From NCBI GenBank assembly GCA_026391795.1, contig JAPLDI010000050.1, positions 1 through 64,000 of the forward strand: a stretch of 64,000 bases of DNA, given 5' to 3'. This stretch comes from Bacteroidota bacterium. Its GTDB lineage: Bacteria > Bacteroidota > Bacteroidia > Bacteroidales > FEN-979. Positions 57,341-64,000 of this stretch are shown piece after piece (within the stretch, counting starts at the first letter, position 1; every line of letters starts with the position of its first letter). The position numbers and the translations under genes were made by a program. The notes below the pieces were generated by a model. It did no database searches. It was not told the DNA's origin and saw only the letters and a list, made by a program, of their open reading frames with translations.

Positions 57341-58981
57341 TCAACCCGTTTTTACAAACTTTCCTGTAACAACATCTCTTCCTGCATGTAAAGTATAAAT
57401 GTAAATGCCTGGCGGGAGGTCCAGCACATTCACGTTCAGGGTATGGTCACCTGCCGGCACTGCCGTCTGAAATGTTTCATAGATCCTGGTTCCCTGAAGG
57501 TTGTAAATATCCAGCTGAACATCAGAACTTCCCGGGAAGTCATAGGCAATCGTCAGCTGAATCCGTGCAGGATTTGGATAAGGAAGGGAAATGATCTTCC
57601 CGGACAAATTATTTTGTATTCCCGTGGTACCGGTCACGTATTCATAGGCACCGATATCGAATCCTCCTCCCTGGGGCCGGAAATGATTCAGGTAGTCAAA
57701 GTCTACATTTTCGTTATTAACATATCCTGCATCGATCAGGGGGGATCCGGATTTCAATTCATAGCTGCCATTCACAAAACCAGCGTTGACGGTATCGGTG
57801 CTGAAATAATTGTTGCTGATGGTGACTTCAGATGAAGGATCCGAAACTTCCACGTACGATGCACTTCCTTCAAAAGCATAGTCGCCGGGGTTGATAATGG
57901 CATTGGACACGGCGAGGTTATTTGTGCTGTTAAGACTGGCGAACCTGATCCCATCGCATTTAGGGTTGATGATATCGTTAAAGAGGATATGAAAACCTGA
58001 TCCGTCAGATATATAGATCCCGAATTTCTTTTTTGACAGGTCGTTCGGGAAATAGGTACGGCCGGCATCGATGATCAGGTTGTTAAAGATTCCATTTCCG
58101 CCCAGCCCGTGATCTTCAATGCCATCACCCTTCCCTTCGCTGATGCTGTTATTATAGCAATCGCATACTGATCCCCCTCCAAGCAAGATGCCCGACATCT
58201 GGCCGGAAACCTCGGCCTGGCTGTCGTACATGATGATGTTTCCGTAAACCTGGCAGTCGACGGAAGCAGAGCCAACCTGGATCCCGTCCCAACCGGTTGA
58301 TTTAACGATGTTGTTGTAAACCCTGACACCTGACAGGATACTCGGGAATAAAACAGTGTCCTTTCCGTTACAGTTAAATGTTTCACCCCCGTAGAACGAA
58401 CTCCCGATATAGAGTCCTTCATCCCCGGTATTCTCGATATAGTTGTCGTGGATGAGCGTGTTATACTGTGTAAAATTTGTGCGTGTTGCACTGAACGAAC
58501 AATCGGGATCTGTTTTGGCATAAAGCCCGGCGATCGGATCATCGGTAATCCTGATATGATCCATCTCGAAATCCGTGCTCAGTTCACCAAAGCTGACCCC
58601 AGCCCCATTACTGACATGCTGTATATTGATTCCATAAAAATTAGCCGGATCGCCTGTCCCGGTCAACCGGACAAATCTGCAGTTTGAAACCGCAATCCCA
58701 TAATTATAACTCGTGTTTACGGTAACCTCACCTCCGTAATTCATGAAGATGATTGGTTTATCCGAACTTCCGTTGAAGTCGCGGATGCGCAGGTATTCGC
58801 GGACTCCGGATTGTATCCAGACCGTATCACCCGGCTGAACCTGGTTGAAAGGCTGAAAATCACCTTCTGCAATATTCGTGGCAAGCCCGATCAGGAATGC
58901 AGGGGGTAGCCCTTTTGCGGTAAAGGTGAAGAATAGAGTTGTCGTAATCAATATCGTATATTCAAAAATTTTGCGTTTCAT
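57341..58981 (-). CDS. Right-handed parallel beta-helix T9SS-sorted protein
   Basis: Repeated 'NNxIxxxxxxGIxxxxxxxxxxVYGNIIMYDSQ' coils; 'GSPLIDAGYVN...RPQGGGFDIGAYEY'; T9SS tail 'PYPNPARIQLTIAY...GKFVKTG'. Confidence 0.9.
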   Translation of the reverse strand: MKRKIFEYTILITTTLFFTFTAKGLPPAFLIGLATNIAEGDFQPFNQVQPGDTVWIQSGVREYLRIRDFNGSSDKPIIFMNYGGEVTVNTSYNYGIAVSNCRFVRLTGTGDPANFYGINIQHVSNGAGVSFGELSTDFEMDHIRITDDPIAGLYAKTDPDCSFSATRTNFTQYNTLIHDNYIENTGDEGLYIGSSFYGGETFNCNGKDTVLFPSILSGVRVYNNIVKSTGWDGIQVGSASVDCQVYGNIIMYDSQAEVSGQMSGILLGGGSVCDCYNNSISEGKGDGIEDHGLGGNGIFNNLIIDAGRTYFPNDLSKKKFGIYISDGSGFHILFNDIINPKCDGIRFASLNSTNNLAVSNAIINPGDYAFEGSASYVEVSDPSSEVTISNNYFSTDTVNAGFVNGSYELKSGSPLIDAGYVNNENVDFDYLNHFRPQGGGFDIGAYEYVTGTTGIQNNLSGKIISLPYPNPARIQLTIAYDFPGSSDVQLDIYNLQGTRIYETFQTAVPAGDHTLNVNVLDLPPGIYIYTLHAGRDVVTGKFVKTG

Positions 58982-59255
58982 AATGATCGGTTTTTAAGGT
59001 TGAAAATCCGGAACCTGATTATCCACATGGGTTCCTGCATGAAACTAAATAGGTGCGCTTTTATTGTTTTTAAATAGCACCAGTAAAGTTAATTGTCACG
59101 ACGGAAAACCATTATCGTTCATCAAAGGTGAAACCGGTTCAACATTCCTGTGTTATACATCTGTAGGAAAAAGTTACAAATTTCACATGTTTGGATGTAT
59201 GCAGGATGGAGACAAGAAGCTGGATGCTGGATGCTGGATGTGTGTGAATAGGGTC

Positions 59256-59278
59256 GGGGCGGGTTCTGAACCCGCCCC
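59256..59278. repeat. Second copy of the GGGGCGGGTTC-T-GAACCCGCCCC palindrome
   Basis: Same core as 57196-57232, on the other side of the beta-helix gene. Confidence 0.9.
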
Positions 59279-59313
59279 TTTCAGCGTAACCAATACGCTG
59301 AAATTCGGAACGA

Positions 59314-59536
59314 TAGAATAAAAGGAAATTACAACAGTATGACCCCGTCGGGGTCCAGATATTTATAGAATAAAAGGAAATTACAACATTATGACCCCGT
59401 AGGGGTCAGATATTTATAGAATAAAAGGAAATTACAACAGTATGACCCCGTAGGGGTCAGATATTTATAGAATAAAAGGAAATTACAACAGTATGACCCC
59501 GTAGGGGTCAGATATCTATAGAATAAAAGGAAATTA
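59314..59536. repeat. ~51-bp tandem repeat (4 copies plus partial), each with GACCCCGTAGGGGTC palindrome
   Basis: Unit TAGAATAAAAGGAAATTACAACAGTATGACCCCGTAGGGGTCAGATATTTA; starts at 59314, 59366, 59417, 59468 and 59519. Confidence 0.97.
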
Positions 59537-59596
59537 GGATACTGGATGCTGGATGCTGGATGTGTGTGAATTGGGTTTTGGGATTTGGGTGTGGGG

Positions 59597-60922
59597 TTAC
59601 CTGGTTTTTGGTTTCGAAAGGTAATACACAACCAATCCTGCTGCGGTGATGGCAATACCGGCAAGGGATTCGTGGGGTTTGTAGATAAAACCGTAAACCA
59701 GGATCCAGGTATTGACCACAAGGAAAAAGCCGGGCAGGTAAGGATAACCGAAGGCCCGGAAAAAGGTTTCGTTCTTCTTCTGCCGAAACCGCGTAATAAA
59801 GACACCGAGCACAGAGAGGAAGGTAAAAAGGTTCAGGGTAAATCCGACAAAAATAATCACCTGCTCAAAAGTGGAAGTAAGGATAAACAGGATGGAGATG
59901 AAACTCTGAAAGAAGATTGCAATGTAGGGAACATCATGCCGCTTGTGCGAAAGCCATCTCAGCGGACGGTAATCCTCCCCTATCGCATTATAGACCCTCG
60001 GCCCCACAATGATCATTGAGCTGACGGAAGAGATCAGCAGGAACGAAATGATCAGCCCGATGATTGTTCCTGCCGCATGGCCGAGGATCTTCTGCGTAAA
60101 GATGTACCCGATCTCGATCTTTCCGGCCAGGTCGGGGATCGGAACGGCAAAGAGGAAAATAAAATTGATCATCATATAGAGAACTACAACGATGGCGGTA
60201 CCTGTGATCAGGCTTCGGGGTGTGTTCTTCAGGGGATCTTTGATCTCACTGAGGATGTAGGCGGCAGCATTCCATCCCGAATAGGAATAGGAAACAAAAT
60301 ACATGGAGATGGCAAATGCCGGGCTGATGATGTCTTTCCATGCTTTTTTGTCGGGAAGGAAACCGATGTTTGAACTTTTTCCATAGGTAAGTCCAAGAAT
60401 GAACAGGAGAATGATAAAGGAGATCTTGACGATCGTCATGATGTTCTGGAAGACGGCGCCTGCATGTTTGCTGGTACCGTGAAGAAGTGAGAGGAAGAGA
60501 ACCAGAAGGATGGAAAGCATCACCGGCAGGTTCATCTGTCCCATGAACTCCGGGAAATAGGGTTTCAGGTCGAGGGCGCTGGAAAAATATTTCCCGAAGG
60601 CGATGGCAGCTGCAGCAACCGGGGCGGCAAAGCCTACCGTAATGGATATCCAGCCGGCCAGGAAGCCGAGTCCGGGATGATAGATCTTTGAAAGAAAATT
60701 GTATTCACCGCCGGAACGGGGATAGAGGACGCTGAGCTCTGAATAGGCAAAAGCACCGCAGAGTGCAACAACTCCACCAAGCAGCCAGAGCATCAGCAAC
60801 GCGAAGCCCGAAGTAATACCCATCACCTGGAAGCCCAGGCTGGTGAATACCCCTGTGCCGATCATGTTGGCTACCACAACCGACGTTGCTGTTATCAGGC
60901 TGAAATTACTCTTCGACGGCAC
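59597..60922 (-). CDS. APC-family amino acid permease
   Basis: 'VVANMIGTGVFTSLGFQVMGITSGFALLMLWLLGGVVALCGAFAYSELSVLYPRSGGEYNFLSKIYHPGLGFLAGW'. Confidence 0.93.
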   Translation of the reverse strand: MPSKSNFSLITATSVVVANMIGTGVFTSLGFQVMGITSGFALLMLWLLGGVVALCGAFAYSELSVLYPRSGGEYNFLSKIYHPGLGFLAGWISITVGFAAPVAAAAIAFGKYFSSALDLKPYFPEFMGQMNLPVMLSILLVLFLSLLHGTSKHAGAVFQNIMTIVKISFIILLFILGLTYGKSSNIGFLPDKKAWKDIISPAFAISMYFVSYSYSGWNAAAYILSEIKDPLKNTPRSLITGTAIVVVLYMMINFIFLFAVPIPDLAGKIEIGYIFTQKILGHAAGTIIGLIISFLLISSVSSMIIVGPRVYNAIGEDYRPLRWLSHKRHDVPYIAIFFQSFISILFILTSTFEQVIIFVGFTLNLFTFLSVLGVFITRFRQKKNETFFRAFGYPYLPGFFLVVNTWILVYGFIYKPHESLAGIAITAAGLVVYYLSKPKTR

Positions 60923-60924
60923 GT

Positions 60925-62109
60925 TCAGTTTTTCTTTTTAGCGAACAGCAGGTTGGTTTCATTGAACTTTACATTGTACCCAATCCGGAACGGGACCGCA
61001 TGCTTTGTTTCCTGTTTTTTGTAGGCAGCCTCAAGGTCGGGCTGGAATTTGAACTTGAACAGATCGATGGTCTGGGTATAATCCCCAAAAAGTTTTACGC
61101 TCCACGTGGCATGCTTGAAATACCGGTAGGGAATTCCTGAATCATCCTGGAGTATGGCAGAAGAGTGATCAAGAAGATAATTCCTCATCAGATGGAAATC
61201 AGAAAGGAACATCAGGTAAGAGGCAGCTTTCAGGAAACAGACCTGGCTGCTGAAAGAACCGGCAAACAGAAGAAATTCAGGATGTTTTCTTAGGTTCTGA
61301 TCAGAAAGATCATACGAGAGATAATAGAGAACCTGCTGTTTTTTACGAGTGGTATCAACAAAGGAGACCCTGACCCCGATTGTGGATGTGTCCTGCCGGC
61401 AGGGAACAATTCCGCCGTTCCTGTCGAGGTTGAAATAGGTGATCCCGGTGAGATGGTGCCCTGATTTGCGAATGTAAAAGACAATAAGCGGCAGGGTGCC
61501 GTCGAGCGATTGCTGGTTGAGATCCTTTTCCATGCTTTTAGTACGGAAGAAGCCCAGGTGGTTAGAATAGTAAAGTGCCGATCGTATCTTTTCAAGATAG
61601 GTAAGGAAATCATTTTTTTGCATCGTATCGCAGCGATGAAGCTTGCCAACCGGCTCCAGTCCGACCAGGATATAATTCCCGGCATCCGGGAAGAATGCAT
61701 TGGCATAGAGAAAATCGGCACCGGCGAAGGGATAAAACAGAGTCGGGGTGGCGGAAGTCACACTATCAATATTTTTTGCTCTCCAGCGGGCAATGGGTCC
61801 TGTCTTGTTTTTTTCGACCAGTTTCCAGTCGCTGCTGATCTGTTCCTGGTAACGGATCCAGCTCTTTTCTTTCGTCAGCTCCCTGCAAAGATTTACCGGT
61901 GGAATGCCTGAAATTACTGAAGCCAGGTCATCCATAAGCGTATCAGTCACAGTACCTGGCAATTTTGGCTTCACAGCCACAGAATCATCAGACATAGTAT
62001 CTCCGGTGTTCTGTGATGCCTGGTTCTGCGTACAGGAAATGAGAAGAATGGTTGCTGCCATGAGTAACCTGCGGGCAGGAATCCGGAATTTAATTATGCA
62101 ATCAAACAT
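60925..62109 (-). CDS. Hypothetical lipoprotein
   Basis: Lipobox-like 'AATILLISCTQNQ'; 3 bp from the permease gene; no family recognised. Confidence 0.7.
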   Translation of the reverse strand: MFDCIIKFRIPARRLLMAATILLISCTQNQASQNTGDTMSDDSVAVKPKLPGTVTDTLMDDLASVISGIPPVNLCRELTKEKSWIRYQEQISSDWKLVEKNKTGPIARWRAKNIDSVTSATPTLFYPFAGADFLYANAFFPDAGNYILVGLEPVGKLHRCDTMQKNDFLTYLEKIRSALYYSNHLGFFRTKSMEKDLNQQSLDGTLPLIVFYIRKSGHHLTGITYFNLDRNGGIVPCRQDTSTIGVRVSFVDTTRKKQQVLYYLSYDLSDQNLRKHPEFLLFAGSFSSQVCFLKAASYLMFLSDFHLMRNYLLDHSSAILQDDSGIPYRYFKHATWSVKLFGDYTQTIDLFKFKFQPDLEAAYKKQETKHAVPFRIGYNVKFNETNLLFAKKKN

Positions 62110-62240
62110 AGCCTGGATGAAATGATCGGCAAAAGTAAAACAAATCCGGGTGCAACACTGTTCTGCGTTAAAAATTCCTAAATGTTCCCCTGAAAGTGCG
62201 TTCGTTTGGATTAAAATGCGTTTTTTTGCACATTAATTAA

Positions 62241-63560
62241 ATGCTGATGTACAAAAAGAGTATCCTGATCCTTTTCTTTTTCCTCCTGACTGTTGCGGGC
62301 ATATCGCGTGGCCATCTGAATATTGACTCCATTTTTTTCAATCCATCCTACTACCAGTTACGCCTCGATTCCCTCTATCTCGGACAATACCGCCAGGCGC
62401 TGAAAGGTCATGAACAGGAAAATAGCCAGATGCTTGCCACCGCCCTGCCGGGTCTCCGTTCACTGACAGAAAACCAGATCACGCAACAGGTCAGTGAGAT
62501 GAATTCAGTGATCCGGGTGGGATACACTCCGAAAGTAAGGGAGTTCATCGATGTCTTCCTGTTTAAGAAACCGGAAGCATCCTGCCTGCTGCTAACGCTG
62601 GCCAATCATTATGTTCCGCTGTTCCAGTCGATCTTTGATAAATATAACATCCCTCATGAACTTGCCTACCTTCCTTCGGTGATCTCCGCTTTCAACCCCG
62701 GTGCTTCGTCCATGTATGGTTCATCCGGGATCTGGAACATTATGTACATCAGCGGAAAACTTTACAAACTGGAGATCAATTCCATGGTGGATGAACGCAG
62801 GAATTATGAGAAGTCGACCGATGCAGCTGCAAGGCAGTTCAGGGATTTCTTTGCGATCTACCAGGACTGGACACTCGCCCTCACAGCTTACATCGTGGGT
62901 CCTGCTGTCGTGAATAAGGCAATCCGGAGGGCCAATGGCAAAACCGATTTCTGGAGCCTTTACCCCTTCCTGCCTTCGGAGACCCGTGATTATCTTCCTG
63001 CATACATGGCGATGACCTATTTTGTAAACTATCATAACCAGTTCAACCTGAAACCCCTTCAGGCCGATCTTCCCTTTGCAACCGATACGGTTTGCATCCG
63101 GAAAGAGCTTCACTTGCGGCAGGTCTCAAAGGTTCTGGATATCCCGATGCCCGTGCTGAGAGACCTGAATACGCAATACAAACACGACATCCTTCCGGCC
63201 GGTCCGAAGATCTGTATCCTTAACCTGCCCGTTAGTTATGGTGACAAATTCCGCCTTCTCAAAGACTCGATCTTCCGGTATAAAGATTCTGTGATCCTTG
63301 CTTCCCGTCAAAGCACGATCACTTTTCCGATGGCAACCTTTACCCATGATGAGTCGAGGTCAGGATCCGGAAAGAACCAGGTGTACCATACCGTCAGATC
63401 AGGCGAAACCCTGGGTTCAATTTCGGCAAAGTACCATGTCACGGTTGCCGATATCAAATCGTGGAACCACATGAAATCGACAACCCTGAGGGTCGGACAG
63501 CAGCTTCTGCTCTATACCTCTGCAAAGGCAGGCAGTCATCCTTCTTCCATGAATAAATAA
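62241..63560 (+). CDS. Lytic transglycosylase (MltD-like) with C-terminal LysM
   Basis: 'YNIPHELAYLPSVISAFNPGASSMYGSSGIWNIMYISGKLY' SLT motif; 'VYHTVRSGETLGSISAKYHVTVADIKSWNHMKSTTLRVGQQLLLY' LysM. Confidence 0.9.
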   Translation: MLMYKKSILILFFFLLTVAGISRGHLNIDSIFFNPSYYQLRLDSLYLGQYRQALKGHEQENSQMLATALPGLRSLTENQITQQVSEMNSVIRVGYTPKVREFIDVFLFKKPEASCLLLTLANHYVPLFQSIFDKYNIPHELAYLPSVISAFNPGASSMYGSSGIWNIMYISGKLYKLEINSMVDERRNYEKSTDAAARQFRDFFAIYQDWTLALTAYIVGPAVVNKAIRRANGKTDFWSLYPFLPSETRDYLPAYMAMTYFVNYHNQFNLKPLQADLPFATDTVCIRKELHLRQVSKVLDIPMPVLRDLNTQYKHDILPAGPKICILNLPVSYGDKFRLLKDSIFRYKDSVILASRQSTITFPMATFTHDESRSGSGKNQVYHTVRSGETLGSISAKYHVTVADIKSWNHMKSTTLRVGQQLLLYTSAKAGSHPSSMNK

Positions 63561-63616
63561 AAAGAAATTTACTGACCACTGCCAGTTTTGCCATCCTTAA
63601 CCGTTTCTGACGCGTA

Positions 63617-64000
63617 ATGAAACCGATCCGAATCTTTCTCCTCCTGCTGATCGTTTTTCTTTTTTTTGGAATGGTTTCAATTCTCACCCCCGACCGTGAC
63701 CTGTCAATTGCAAAAGGCTTTTCTGTCAGGTTCCCTTCGCTGAAAAGAGTGCTCAAACCGGCGGATATTGAATATGCCAATATTGCCTCCGTCCTGCAAC
63801 AGAAGCGATCGGATACGGATTCCCTGGTCAGGATGGCAAAAACCGATACCCTGAAGAGACCGGATTCATCAACTGTCAAACTGGTTTCCCAGCCCCTTGA
63901 TTACCCCGCCGACGATAAAAGCGTTCTATATCCCTTTTTCCGGGAGCTTGATAAGTCACTTGTCAGCAACGAATGCATCCATATTCTTCATTACGGAGAT
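63617..64000 (+). CDS. Partial CDS running off the window; possible SGNH/GDSL-type hydrolase
   Basis: ATG at 63617; open to the window end; terminal '...NECIHILHYGD' resembles the 'HYGDSQ' block of GDSL-like proteins. Confidence 0.6.
   Translation, partial: MKPIRIFLLLLIVFLFFGMVSILTPDRDLSIAKGFSVRFPSLKRVLKPADIEYANIASVLQQKRSDTDSLVRMAKTDTLKRPDSSTVKLVSQPLDYPADDKSVLYPFFRELDKSLVSNECIHILHYGD

Noticed and set aside
59314-59536. Possible CRISPR array
   Set aside because: 51-bp units are contiguous and near-identical throughout, with no variable spacers.
59389-59805. 138-aa ORF with NFLLFYKYLTPTGSYCC repeats
   Set aside because: It is the translation of the 51-bp (17-codon) palindromic tandem repeat and runs antisense to nothing conserved; no start context or family.

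Overview
The window looks like a Bacteroidetes/Bacteroidales-type chromosome segment. Evidence: several type IX secretion (T9SS) C-terminal sorting domains, TAnnTTTG promoters, and the rpmG-DUF4295-ftsY-rimO block. Housekeeping and metabolic genes include rimO, ftsY, rpmG, xerD, clpS, aat, ogt, a polyprenyl synthetase and a lytic transglycosylase. Accessory content includes: (i) two copies of a two-gene T9SS surface-protein module (Ycf48-like plus 'VMKFDGxxWVxVG' repeat protein), one of them carrying a HigBA-type toxin-antitoxin pair; (ii) a four-gene BtuB/BtuG-like TonB surface-uptake locus; (iii) a steroid 5-alpha-reductase-like gene next to an SDR; (iv) a ~14 kb glycoside hydrolase cluster with no SusC/SusD (three six-hairpin enzymes, DUF2961/GH172, CAP-SPOR, TIM-barrel-SUMF1 fusion) near a sodium:solute symporter. 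The most unusual non-coding signals are two inverted arrays of 11-bp units sharing a TCTTCC core, both just upstream of the Ycf48-like gene of a T9SS module, and an ungapped ~200-bp direct repeat (offset 2663 bp) bracketing a T9SS gene plus HigBA. No tRNA, rRNA, CRISPR array or cas gene was recognised. All family calls come from reading motifs by eye, without database searches.
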